Shown: piece after piece, positions 1 through 6,355 of the stretch
How the letters are laid out: each line of letters starts with the position of its first letter
Numbering within the stretch: the first letter of the stretch is position 1
From: QHWT01 sp046734675
GTDB taxonomy: Bacteria > Acidobacteriota > Vicinamibacteria > Vicinamibacterales > 2-12-FULL-66-21
DNA: 14,101 nucleotides
Direction of reading: 5' to 3'
NCBI GenBank assembly: GCA_046734675.1
Contig: JBKPRU010000236.1
Span: 1-14,101 of the forward strand
Made by a program: the position numbers and the translations under genes
The notes under the pieces: generated by a model
What the model was told of the DNA's origin: nothing
Databases searched by the model: none
What the model saw: the letters and a program-made list of their open reading frames with translations, nothing else

Positions 1-1
1 G

Positions 2-673
2 ACCTCGATCCGGCACGTGTTCCTGACCCACCTGCATTCGGATCACGCGGCGGACTACGGGACGCTGCTGCTGCTTGCGTGGGGCGACGCGTTGACGTCG
101 CGCGTCGATACCTGGGGCCCGCCGCCGCTGCAGAAGATGACGTCGTTGTTCTTCGAGATGCAGCGTCCCGATCTCGCGATCCGCGAGAAGGACGAAGGAC
201 GGCCGCCGCTCGCGCCGCTCGTGCATCCGCACGAGATCACGCGCGGCGGCCTCGTGCTGCAGGACGATCGCGTGACGGTGCGGTGCTGCCTCGTCGATCA
301 CCCGCTCGTCCCGATCGCGTTCGCGTATCGCTTCGACGCGCCGGACCGATCGATCGTCATCTCCGGCGATACGCGGCGATCCGCGAACCTGATCGCGCTC
401 GCAAAGAATGCAGACGTGCTCGTGCACGAGGCGCTCTATGTGCCTCGTGCGCCCGGCACACCCGGGTCCGCGTTGCGACACCACATCCTGGCGAGTCATA
501 CGGCGGTCGAAGAGGTCGGACGCATCGCGACCGAAGCGGGCGTGAAGATGCTCGTGCTGTCGCACCTCGTCCCCGCCGAAACGCCGCCGGTCAGTGACGA
601 TGAGTGGCTCGCCGCTGCGCGGACGCATTACGCAGGGAAGATCGTTGTCGGGAGGGATCTGCTCGAGATCTGA
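2..673 (+). CDS. MBL-fold metal-dependent hydrolase (RNase Z/arylsulfatase-like), 5' truncated
   Basis: The reading frame is open to the left edge, so the true start lies outside the window; 223 residues are visible. Near the visible N-terminus is THLHSDHAADY, the HxHxDH metal-binding motif of the metallo-beta-lactamase superfamily (residues 10-15 counted from base 2). Further along come a DHP histidine, SGDTRRS (the bridging aspartate) and, near the C-terminus, LSHLVP (the last histidine). This order and spacing fit the RNase Z/ElaC and arylsulfatase-like branch, which hydrolyses phosphoester or sulfate-ester bonds using two zinc ions. The substrate cannot be assigned, and with the N-terminus missing I cannot say whether it is exported. 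It ends in TGA, followed by a repeat-bearing gap, so it is probably not co-transcribed with the next gene. Confidence 0.85.
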   Translation, partial: TSIRHVFLTHLHSDHAADYGTLLLLAWGDALTSRVDTWGPPPLQKMTSLFFEMQRPDLAIREKDEGRPPLAPLVHPHEITRGGLVLQDDRVTVRCCLVDHPLVPIAFAYRFDAPDRSIVISGDTRRSANLIALAKNADVLVHEALYVPRAPGTPGSALRHHILASHTAVEEVGRIATEAGVKMLVLSHLVPAETPPVSDDEWLAAARTHYAGKIVVGRDLLEI

Positions 674-710
674 GTTGTGGCGACATTCACTGTCACGGCC
701 TACGGCTCGT

Positions 711-824
711 CACGAAGATCACCAAGGCCACGAAGGTCACGAAGAAAACCCGTTTGTATTTTTGATTGGTTTTTGTTTTCTGGATGTCTTCCTTCGTGGT
801 CTTCGTTTCTTCGTGAACTTCGTG
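711..824. repeat. CACGAAG-unit repeat arranged as a large inverted repeat
   Basis: The left arm (711-746) is four 9-base units of CACGAAG plus two variable bases, the second with one mismatch (CACCAAG). The right arm (790-824) carries the same units on the opposite strand (CTTCGTG), slightly out of register. Between the arms is a T-rich segment (about 747-789) unlike the GC-rich surroundings. The transcript could fold into a long imperfect hairpin. Translated, the left arm gives a HEDHQGHEGHEE-like string typical of spurious ORFs over this repeat, so the long open frame spanning it is not coding here. I recognise this repeat type from other high-GC soil-bacterial genomes from memory. It lies in the 220-base gap between the MBL gene and the dioxygenase gene. 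Confidence 0.8.
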
Positions 825-882
825 CGGAAAGGCCGTGGCCCGTCGCAGCGTGACAAAGAAGAGTGTGGAGTACACTCGCATC

Positions 883-888
883 AGGAGG
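883..888 (+). promoter_or_regulatory. Strong ribosome binding site fixing the dioxygenase start
   Basis: AGGAGG sits five bases before the ATG at 894. It decides the start of the dioxygenase gene, because the same frame stays open upstream to about 594 through repeat DNA. It is the clearest Shine-Dalgarno sequence in the window. Confidence 0.85.
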
Positions 889-893
889 GTTGC

Positions 894-1853
894 ATGCAGG
901 GCGTCCACGGTCTTCACCACATCACCGCCATCGCGGGGCCCGCGCAGGAAAACCTCGACTTTTACGCCGGCGTCCTCGGTATGCGGCTCGTGAAGCGCAG
1001 CATCAACCAGGACGATCCGGGCACCTACCATCTCTTCTACGCCGACGCCGAAGGACATCCGGGCACCGACCTCACGTTCTTCCCGTGGGCGCAGATGGCG
1101 CCGCCACGCATGGGTCACGGCCTCGCCCTCGAAGTCGCGCTCGAAGTGCCGCGCGGAAGCCTGTCGTGGTGGGCCGCGCGGCTCGAGAAATACGGCACGA
1201 CGGTCGAGCCGATCGCGTCGCGTTTCGGCGACGCCGTGCTGCCGCTCGTCGATCCGCACGGGATGCGGCTGGCACTCGTCGAGCGCGCGCGATCGCTCTC
1301 GCGTCCGTTCGAGCCGTGGAGCGGCGGTCCCGTTTCGGCCGACCGTCAGATCCGCGGACTCTACGGCGCGCAAGTCTGGGAGCGCGAAGCGGCGCCAACC
1401 GAAGCGTTCCTCACGTCCGCGCTCGGATTCACGCGCATCGCCGCCGAGAACGGGTGGACGCGCTGGGGCTTTCCCGACGCACCCGGTGTCGTCGACATCC
1501 GTGAAACGCCCGACGCACGCCGCGGGGCGTGGGGCGTTGGCAGCGTGCACCACCTCGCGTGGAGTGTCTCCGACGATCAGCACCAGCTCACCGTCCGTGC
1601 GCAGGTCGAAGCGTCCGGCGGACGCGCCACGCCCGTGATCGATCGGTTCTGGTTCAAGTCGGTCTACTTCAAGGAGCCGGGCGGCGTGCTGTTCGAGATT
1701 GCGACCGAGGGGCCGGGCTTCGCCGTCGACGAGGATCCGCAGCATCTCGGCGAGACGCTGGTGCTGCCGCCGTGGTACGAGCCCGCGCGCGCAGAGATCG
1801 AACGCGTGCTGCCACCACTGACGTTACCCACGGCCGCGGCGCACCACGGATAG
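894..1853 (+). CDS. VOC-family ring-cleaving dioxygenase, MhqO/MhqA type
   Basis: The product has 319 residues, close to the usual 310-320 of the family. It carries two tandem vicinal-oxygen-chelate (glyoxalase-like) modules. The N-terminal module opens with GLHHITAIAG (metal-ligand His at about 8-9), followed by NLDFYAGVLGMRLVKRSINQ and a PGTDLTFFPW segment that is very typical of the MhqO/MhqA group. The second module has VHHLAWSVSDD and ends in EPGGVLFEIATEGPGF, which supplies a His and a Glu ligand. Family members are thought to cleave hydroquinone- or catechol-type rings and often serve quinone detoxification; the substrate here is unproven. The start is set by AGGAGG five bases upstream rather than the longer open frame. 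The last residues (AHHG and the TAG stop) are encoded by the first unit of a CACGGAT repeat, so the natural C-terminus may have been slightly altered by repeat insertion. Confidence 0.88.
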   Translation: MQGVHGLHHITAIAGPAQENLDFYAGVLGMRLVKRSINQDDPGTYHLFYADAEGHPGTDLTFFPWAQMAPPRMGHGLALEVALEVPRGSLSWWAARLEKYGTTVEPIASRFGDAVLPLVDPHGMRLALVERARSLSRPFEPWSGGPVSADRQIRGLYGAQVWEREAAPTEAFLTSALGFTRIAAENGWTRWGFPDAPGVVDIRETPDARRGAWGVGSVHHLAWSVSDDQHQLTVRAQVEASGGRATPVIDRFWFKSVYFKEPGGVLFEIATEGPGFAVDEDPQHLGETLVLPPWYEPARAEIERVLPPLTLPTAAAHHG

Positions 1854-1886
1854 ATCCACCACGGATACGACGGATACACACGGATT
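1842..1886. repeat. CACGGAT dispersed repeat, copy A
   Basis: CACCACGGAT occurs twice (1842-1851 and 1857-1866), followed by GACGGATACACACGGATT (1869-1886). That last 18-mer is present exactly in copy B (8703-8720). The repeat fills most of the junction between the dioxygenase and PEP carboxykinase genes and contains the dioxygenase TAG stop. Confidence 0.85.
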
Positions 1887-1905
1887 CTTCAGCCGCGGAT
1901 CACGC

Positions 1906-3714
1906 ATGAGCGGACGAACGGGCATCACCCATCAGGGCATTCGCGACTGGGTCGACGAGGTCGCGACGATGACCACGCCCGATCGCATCGTCTACTGTGA
2001 CGGATCGGAGGCCGAGAGAGACACGCTCGTCAAGGAGTGCCTCGCCACCGGCGAGTTGATCGAGCTCAATCAGCAGAAGCTGCCGGGCTGTTATCTGCAC
2101 CGCAGCGCTCCGCACGACGTCGCCCGCACGGAACACCTCACGTTCGTCTGCACCACGCACAAAGAAGACGCCGGCCCGAACAACAACTGGGAGGCGCCGG
2201 AGGCGGCGAAGGCGCGGCTGCGGCCGCTCTTCACGGGCGCCATGAAGGGGCGGACGATGTACGCGGTCCCGTTCCTGATGGGGCCGCCGGGATCGCGCTT
2301 CTCCAAGGTCGGCGTCGAGATCACCGACAGCAAGTACGTCGTGCTCAGCATGCGGATCATGACGCGCGTCGGACGCCTTGCGCTCGATCATCTCGGCGCC
2401 AGCGACGACTTCACGCGCTGCCTGCATTCGCTCGGCGACCTCAGTCCGGATCGCCGCTTCATCATGCACTTCCCCGAGGAGAACGCGGTCTGGTCGATCG
2501 GCTCCGGATACGGCGGCAATGCGCTGCTCGGCAAGAAGTGCATGGCGCTGCGCCTCGCCAGCTTCCTGGCGCGAAAGGAAGGCTGGCTCGCGGAACACAT
2601 GCTCATTCTCGGCCTTCGCGATCCGCAGGGTGTGCAGCGTTATGTGGCCGGGGCGTTTCCGTCGGCGTGCGGCAAGACCAATCTCGCGATGCTGATGCCG
2701 CCCCCTTCGATGCCAGGATGGACGGCAACCACGGTCGGCGACGACATCGCGTGGCTTCGGCCCGGCACCGACGGGCGGCTGTGGGCGGTGAATCCGGAAG
2801 CCGGGTTCTTCGGAGTCGTGCCCGGAACCAGCCGCAAAACGAACGCGACCGCGTTCGAGATGATCCAGCGCAACACGATCTACACGAACGTCGCGCTTCG
2901 GCCCGATGGGACGCCGTGGTGGGAAGGCCATGAAGATCCGGCGCCGCCCGAGGCGCTCGACTGGCAGGGGCGCGCGTGGAATCCCTCGTCGCTCGAGAAG
3001 GCGGCGCACCCGAACAGCCGCTTCACGGTGCCCGCGACGCAGTGCGCGACGCTCTCGCCGGAGTTCGACAATCCCGACGGCGTGCCGATCGACGCGATCC
3101 TCTTCGGCGCGCGGCGGCAGCGCCGCGTGCCGCTCGTCTATCAGTCGAACGATTGGACGCACGGCACGTTCCTCGGCGCGACGCTCTCGTCGGAGACGAC
3201 GGCGGCCGCGACCGGCAAAGTCGGCGTGCTGCGCCGCGACCCGATGGCGATGCTGCCCTTCTGCGGCTACAACATGGGGGACTACTTCGCGCACTGGCTC
3301 GAAGTCGGGGCCGCCCTGTCGACGCCGCCGCGCCTCTTCCGCGTCAACTGGTTCCGCACCGGCGAGGACGGCAGGTTCCTGTGGCCGGGATTCGGCGACA
3401 ATCTGCGCGTGCTGAAGTGGGTCCTCGAGCGCGCCGACGGCCGCGGCAAGGCGCTGCAAACGGCGATTGGCGGGGTGCCGACCGTCGACGCGCTCGATCG
3501 CACCGGTCTTCAGATTTCAGACGATGCGTTGACGGCGCTGCTGAAAGTCGATCCCGCCGAATGGGTCGAAGCGCTGGCCGGCCAGGAGGATTTCTTCCGC
3601 ACGTTCGGCGAGCACATGCCAGCGGCGCTGTGGGACGAGCAGAAAGGGCTCGCGCATCGTATCGAAGAGGCGATCACGCCGCAGGACCTCCACGGCCGCG
3701 ATCTCGGCACATAG
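1906..3714 (+). CDS. pckG: Phosphoenolpyruvate carboxykinase (GTP)
   Basis: This 602-residue protein matches the usual length of about 600 for GTP-dependent PEP carboxykinase, which interconverts oxaloacetate plus GTP with phosphoenolpyruvate, GDP and CO2 in the cytosol (gluconeogenesis/anaplerosis). The signature FPSACGKTN lies at residues 251-259, with the P-loop lysine at 257 and the reactive cysteine at 255. The second metal/nucleotide motif GDDIAW follows at 278-283, then the family-typical NPEAGFFGVVPGTSRKTN. The N-terminal substrate-binding part (GPNNNW, SKYVVLSMRIMTR) and the C-terminal FGDNLRVLKWVLER guanine-site region are intact. The ATG at 1906 is the first in frame after repeat copy A, and no convincing Shine-Dalgarno precedes it. 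It ends 87 bases before the convergent AraC-type gene. No gluconeogenic neighbour is visible, so it looks like a stand-alone unit. Confidence 0.97.
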   Translation: MSGRTGITHQGIRDWVDEVATMTTPDRIVYCDGSEAERDTLVKECLATGELIELNQQKLPGCYLHRSAPHDVARTEHLTFVCTTHKEDAGPNNNWEAPEAAKARLRPLFTGAMKGRTMYAVPFLMGPPGSRFSKVGVEITDSKYVVLSMRIMTRVGRLALDHLGASDDFTRCLHSLGDLSPDRRFIMHFPEENAVWSIGSGYGGNALLGKKCMALRLASFLARKEGWLAEHMLILGLRDPQGVQRYVAGAFPSACGKTNLAMLMPPPSMPGWTATTVGDDIAWLRPGTDGRLWAVNPEAGFFGVVPGTSRKTNATAFEMIQRNTIYTNVALRPDGTPWWEGHEDPAPPEALDWQGRAWNPSSLEKAAHPNSRFTVPATQCATLSPEFDNPDGVPIDAILFGARRQRRVPLVYQSNDWTHGTFLGATLSSETTAAATGKVGVLRRDPMAMLPFCGYNMGDYFAHWLEVGAALSTPPRLFRVNWFRTGEDGRFLWPGFGDNLRVLKWVLERADGRGKALQTAIGGVPTVDALDRTGLQISDDALTALLKVDPAEWVEALAGQEDFFRTFGEHMPAALWDEQKGLAHRIEEAITPQDLHGRDLGT

Positions 3715-3801
3715 CCGCGCGACGACCTCCTCGCGCTGACTCGCCAGCGCCTGCTCGCGAACTTCACGAACAAACCACCGGTGCCGTCGCCGGCCGCCGG
3801 A

Positions 3802-4260
3802 TCAGCGCCGAGGCTCGCGCCGCCGGTCCGGGATCTTGGCCGTCGGGCCGCGCGACGCGCCGTCGACGTCGTCGGTGTTCCATGCCCGGCGGCGGAAGGC
3901 GGTGGGCGTCAGCCCGTGCTGGCACTCGAACGCGCGCTCGAACGCGACGACGTCGTCGATGCCGACGGTCGCCATGACCTGCTGGACCGTGAGCGTGGTG
4001 CGTTCGAGCAGCACCCGGGCGCGGGCCAGCCGGATGCGCCGCAGATACTCTTCGGGAAAGATGCCGATCGCGTCGGCGAAGCGCTCGGCAAAACCGTCGG
4101 GCGAGAGGGCGCGGGCGTCGGCCATCCGCTCGATCAGGGCCGGCTCGTCAAGGCGCCGCTCCAACTCATCGCAGACCTCCATGGTCCAGGGATCCATACT
4201 CCGCCGGGCGTAATCAAAAGCCTTGCCGACTTTTCGTGATCGCTCAAGCATGGTTAGCAT
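3802..4260 (-). CDS. Small AraC-family transcriptional regulator
   Basis: At 152 residues this is little more than an AraC-type DNA-binding domain with two helix-turn-helix motifs. The first helix region (ALSPDGFAERFADAIGIFPEEYLRRIRLARARVLL) and the second (LTVQQVMATVGIDDVVAFERAFECQHGLTPTAFRRRA) match the family signature of leucine-rich helices and a final GLTP-x-x-(F/Y)R. There is no room for the usual effector-binding domain, so it may respond to a partner or simply to its own level. I chose ATG 4260; ATG 4251 (giving MLERS) is an equally plausible start, and neither has a clear Shine-Dalgarno. It is transcribed away from the zinc-ribbon/B2 pair with only 36 bases between start codons. A 13/15 direct repeat spans its start region and could be its own operator. 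It is convergent with the PEP carboxykinase gene. Confidence 0.85.
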   Translation of the reverse strand: MLTMLERSRKVGKAFDYARRSMDPWTMEVCDELERRLDEPALIERMADARALSPDGFAERFADAIGIFPEEYLRRIRLARARVLLERTTLTVQQVMATVGIDDVVAFERAFECQHGLTPTAFRRRAWNTDDVDGASRGPTAKIPDRRREPRR

Positions 4261-4296
4261 GATCGGTCAAGCATACACCGTGTCATACTTTTTCGC
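4238..4296. promoter_or_regulatory. Divergent promoter region with a 15-base direct repeat
   Basis: GATCGCTCAAGCATG (4238-4252) and GATCGGTCAAGCATA (4261-4275) agree at 13 of 15 bases, with starts 23 bases apart, about two helical turns. This is the geometry of paired AraC-type half-sites. One copy covers the regulator's alternative start codon at 4251; the other lies in the intergenic gap. On the + strand a -10-like CATACT (4284-4289), preceded by TGT, ends seven bases before the ATG at 4297. On the - strand a TATGCT (4275-4270) ends nine bases before the ATG at 4260. Both could make nearly leaderless transcripts. Operator and promoter function is inference. Confidence 0.45.
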
Positions 4297-4611
4297 ATGG
4301 CACGTGCGCGCTCCAACCGCGGTCTGATCCTCACCGTCCGTCGCCGTTGTCTGGTCTGCGACGCGGAAAGCGAAGCGCTCGAACCCGAGACGACCGACCA
4401 AATCGGTCCGCTGTGCCCGCAGTGTCACGCCCCCACCGAACGCGTCGCGGTGCTCGCGAAACGCGCCCTGGCAGAGCCGCCCAATCCACACGCCGCCGCG
4501 CTCGGCCGTCTCGGCGGCCTCAAAGGGGGACCGGCCCGCGCCGCCGCTCTGTCGGCGCGCCGCCGGCGGGAAATCGCGCAGGCCGCCGCGCGCGCGCGAT
4601 GGAAAAAGTGA
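4297..4611 (+). CDS. Small zinc-ribbon protein with GGLKGG...ARW tail
   Basis: A 104-residue basic protein. Residues about 19-43 hold CLVCDAE and CPQCHAP, two CxxC knuckles separated by about 17 residues, typical of a zinc ribbon. The C-terminal third (AAALGRLGGLKGGPARAAAL... to AARARW) resembles a short Gly/Ala/Arg motif found in many small bacterial proteins of unknown role. Together they suggest a nucleic-acid-binding or scaffolding protein, but I do not recognise a named family. No Shine-Dalgarno is visible, and a -10-like CATACT lies just upstream. Its last 13 bases overlap the next gene, which points to translational coupling with the B2-like protein. It is not a standard lasso-peptide B1 (RRE) protein. 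Confidence 0.7.
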   Translation: MARARSNRGLILTVRRRCLVCDAESEALEPETTDQIGPLCPQCHAPTERVAVLAKRALAEPPNPHAAALGRLGGLKGGPARAAALSARRRREIAQAAARARWKK

Positions 4612-4979
4612 GAGGCGCGCTGCTCTTCCAGGCCTGGATTGTGGTCGCGGGTTACCGTCTCGCGCTCTGGGTCCTGCCGTGGCGCGTCGTGTCGCGGACG
4701 CCCCGTCTATCGAAGCGGCGGACAACGCCCACGATCGAGGAGACCAGCGGCGCGGTGCAGACCGCCGCCCGGTTCGTCCCGGGCGCGACCTGCCTGACGC
4801 AGGCGCTCGCCCTGCGTGCGCTGCTGGCGCGCCGCGGACGTGCATCAACGCTGACGCTCGGTGTCCGCAATCCGGTCGGGGCTCTGGAAGCGCACGCCTG
4901 GCTCGAAGCTGGCGGCCGGATTGTGCTGGGCGATCCCGGTCCGCTCCCGTTCGAGCGCCTCCGTCCGCCGTCCCATTAG
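4599..4979 (+). CDS. Lasso-peptide B2-like protein (McjB C-terminal, transglutaminase-like)
   Basis: A 126-residue protein with a hydrophobic N-terminal stretch (LLFQAWIVVAGYRLALWVLPW, about 8-28), followed by a core with PGATCLTQALALRALLARRG and EAHAWLEAGGRIVLGDPG. This is the signature of the stand-alone B2 leader peptidase of lasso-peptide pathways. The predicted Cys-His-Asp triad is C65, H99 and D112. From memory, these spacings are close to those reported for the McjB triad. B2 enzymes remove the leader peptide of a precursor. No B1 (RRE), no C (asparagine-synthetase-like cyclase) and no precursor gene is visible here, so this is an orphan B2. The start ATG lies inside the end of the zinc-ribbon gene (13-base overlap), and no separate Shine-Dalgarno is visible. 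It could be a general peptidase or transglutaminase-fold enzyme acting with the downstream ligase genes. Confidence 0.82.
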   Translation: MEKVRGALLFQAWIVVAGYRLALWVLPWRVVSRTPRLSKRRTTPTIEETSGAVQTAARFVPGATCLTQALALRALLARRGRASTLTLGVRNPVGALEAHAWLEAGGRIVLGDPGPLPFERLRPPSH

Positions 4980-5053
4980 GGCCGGCGCCGGCGGCGCTCC
5001 CAATGCAGCTTCGATTGGGCCGCGCGGCACACCGACAGCATCATCCAGTGCGA

Positions 5054-5068
5054 GTGGGGCCCCACCCC
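5054..5068 (+). repeat. GTGGGGCCCCAC palindrome, left copy of an inverted pair
   Basis: GTGGGGCCCCAC (5054-5065) is a perfect 12-base palindrome, extended by CCC. The 15-base string recurs in inverted orientation at 6341-6355, so the pair brackets the GCS2 gene. The neighbouring bases also match: GCGA before this copy against GCGC in the other. A separate perfect palindrome, GCCGGCGCCGGC, lies at 4981-4992 just after the B2 stop codon. Confidence 0.7.
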
Positions 5069-5119
5069 TCCGCGCGACGGCTCGACTCGCTGCGATCGCT
5101 CGCCGCAGCCGCAGGCGCG

Positions 5120-5147
5120 CAACCGCCAACCGCCAACCGACAACCGA
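5120..5147 (+). repeat. Four-copy 7-base tandem repeat (CAACCGM)
   Basis: CAACCGC, CAACCGC, CAACCGA and CAACCGA run head to tail, immediately before the promoter-like region of the carboxylate-amine ligase gene. It has the appearance of a simple replication-slippage repeat; it could alternatively be a binding-site array. Confidence 0.75.
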
Positions 5148-5150
5148 CGA

Positions 5151-5156
5151 TATGAT
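5151..5156 (+). promoter_or_regulatory. -10-like hexamer for a leaderless ligase transcript
   Basis: TATGAT lies nine bases before the ATG at 5166, and no Shine-Dalgarno sequence is present. A transcript starting 7-9 bases downstream of this hexamer would begin at or beside the start codon. There is no obvious -35 element at the expected distance, so the call is weak. Confidence 0.35.
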
Positions 5157-5165
5157 GGGCCTTCC

Positions 5166-6272
5166 ATGCCGTCGCCATTTACGCTGGGCGTCGAGGAAGA
5201 ATTCCAGATCGTCGACCCCGAGACCTGGGAGCTGCGATCGCACGTCTCCGAGCTGCTGGCGTCGAGCGCGCCCTCGCTCGGCGACCAGATCAAGCGCGAG
5301 CTCCATCAATCCATCGTCGAAGTCGGCACCAAGATCTGCGGCGACGTCCACGAGCTCGAGGACGAAGTGTGCCGCATCCGCCGCGATCTCGCCGAAAGTG
5401 CGGAGCGCGTCGGCCTTCGCATCGCGGCCGCGGGCACGCACCCGTTCTCGCGCTGGATCGATCAGGTGATCTCGCCCGGCGAACGCTACGAGACGATCGT
5501 CGAAGAGATGCAGCAGCTCGCGCGATCGCTCCTCATCTTCGGCCTGCATATCCACGTCGCCGTCCCCGATCGCACGCACATCATCGACCTGCTGAACGAG
5601 GCGCGCTACTTCCTGCCGCACCTGCTCGCGCTCTCCACGAGCTCGCCGTTCTGGCAGGGACGCGACACCGGGCTGAAGTCGTATCGGACCACCGTGTTCC
5701 GCCGCTTCCCGCGCAGCGGCATCCCCGAGCACTTCAACTCGTGGACCGAGTACGAGGAGTACCTGAACCTGCTCGTCGACCTGCACTGCATCGACGACGG
5801 GAAGAAGGTGTGGTGGGATTTGCGGCCGCACCCGATCTTCGGCACGCTCGAGTTCCGCATCTGCGACGTGCCGACGTCGCCGCGCGTCACCGTGGCGCTT
5901 GCCGCGCTCGCGCAGGCCGTCGTGGTGAAGCTCTATCGCCTCCGCAAGAGCAATCTCGGGTTCCGCGTCTACGCGCGCGCCCTGGTCGAGGAAAACAAGT
6001 GGCGCGCCGCCCGCTGGGGCCTCGACGGCCGCTTGATCGACTTCGGCCGCCGCAAGGAAGTCCCGATGCGCGACCTCGCGCTCGAGTTGCTCGAGTTTGT
6101 CGACGACGTACTCGACGACCTGGGGAGCCGCGGGGCAGCCGACTACGTGCGGACGATCCTGGCCGAGGGGACGAGCGCCGATCAGCAGCTGCAAGTGTAT
6201 CGACAGACCGGCGACCTGCGCGGCGTCGTCCGGTGGATCGTGGATGAGACGCGCGCGTGGGAGCGGCTATGA
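5166..6272 (+). CDS. YbdK-type carboxylate-amine ligase (GCS2 family)
   Basis: This 368-residue protein is nearly the length of E. coli YbdK. It opens with FTLGVEEEFQIVD (residues 5-17), the acidic metal/ATP-binding signature of the GCS2 glutamate-cysteine-ligase fold. Further family landmarks are ICGDVHELEDEV (57-68), AAGTHPFSRW (88-97), LHIHVAVPD (127-135), WWDLRPHP (216-223) and TLEFRICDVPTS (227-238). Such enzymes join a carboxylate to an amine using ATP through an acyl-phosphate. YbdK itself has only weak glutamate-cysteine ligase activity, so true glutathione synthesis should not be assumed. It is the first gene of a same-strand series of ligases. The start is the first in-frame ATG after the tandem repeat; no Shine-Dalgarno is seen, and a TATGAT hexamer lies just upstream. 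Inverted GTGGGGCCCCAC copies flank it. Confidence 0.92.
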   Translation: MPSPFTLGVEEEFQIVDPETWELRSHVSELLASSAPSLGDQIKRELHQSIVEVGTKICGDVHELEDEVCRIRRDLAESAERVGLRIAAAGTHPFSRWIDQVISPGERYETIVEEMQQLARSLLIFGLHIHVAVPDRTHIIDLLNEARYFLPHLLALSTSSPFWQGRDTGLKSYRTTVFRRFPRSGIPEHFNSWTEYEEYLNLLVDLHCIDDGKKVWWDLRPHPIFGTLEFRICDVPTSPRVTVALAALAQAVVVKLYRLRKSNLGFRVYARALVEENKWRAARWGLDGRLIDFGRRKEVPMRDLALELLEFVDDVLDDLGSRGAADYVRTILAEGTSADQQLQVYRQTGDLRGVVRWIVDETRAWERL

Positions 6273-6319
6273 GCGCCTGCGGCCCGCGCGAGGCGACGAG
6301 TGAAGCGCGCCGCAGGCGC
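6273..6319 (+). repeat. 10-base inverted repeat after the ligase stop codon
   Basis: GCGCCTGCGG (6273-6282) and CCGCAGGCGC (6310-6319) are perfect reverse complements with a 27-base loop. They begin at the base after the TGA stop. The transcript could form a stable hairpin. No T-tract follows, so it is not a standard intrinsic terminator. It could stabilise or attenuate the message between the GCS2 and ATP-grasp genes. Confidence 0.6.
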
Positions 6320-6340
6320 GCCGCCGAGCGCGAGCGCGTG

Positions 6341-6355
6341 GGGGTGGGGCCCCAC
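6341..6355 (-). repeat. GTGGGGCCCCAC palindrome, right copy of an inverted pair
   Basis: GGGGTGGGGCCCCAC is the reverse complement of the 15-base string at 5054-5068, and it contains the 12-base perfect palindrome at 6344-6355. It lies 24 bases before the ATP-grasp start codon. GGAG at 6362-6365 and AAGG at 6367-6370 follow and probably form the ribosome binding site. Confidence 0.7.

Noticed and set aside
711..747. CRISPR-like array of short repeats
   Set aside because: Units are 9 bases with no spacers of constant length and no cas genes; it is a simple tandem/inverted repeat.
594..893. N-terminal extension of the dioxygenase frame back to 594
   Set aside because: It overlaps the MBL gene and translates the CACGAAG repeat; the strong AGGAGG before ATG 894 and the family's usual N-terminus fix the start at 894.
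1900..3459. 519-codon open frame on the minus strand opposite PEP carboxykinase
   Set aside because: A high-GC shadow frame: Arg/Ala-rich, no recognisable domain, and it lies opposite an unmistakable pckG.
3715..3801. Peptide-like continuation of the pckG frame after its TAG stop (RDDLLALTRQRLLANF...)
   Set aside because: PEP carboxykinase is already of normal length, and the segment is too short and has no recognised homology to claim a lost extension or readthrough.
4267..4848. Minus-strand frame overlapping the zinc-ribbon and B2 genes
   Set aside because: A shadow frame; its translation lacks domain features, whereas both + strand frames carry family motifs.
5003..5155. 50-codon ORF between the B2-like gene and the GCS2 gene, considered as a lasso precursor
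   Set aside because: It is built from the palindrome and the CAACCG repeat, is very basic, and has no plausible leader/core boundary or ring-forming Gly plus Asp/Glu spacing.
4845..6194. 449-codon minus-strand frame opposite the GCS2 ligase
   Set aside because: Low-complexity Arg/Ala/Asp-rich translation with no motif; the + strand gene is a clear family member.
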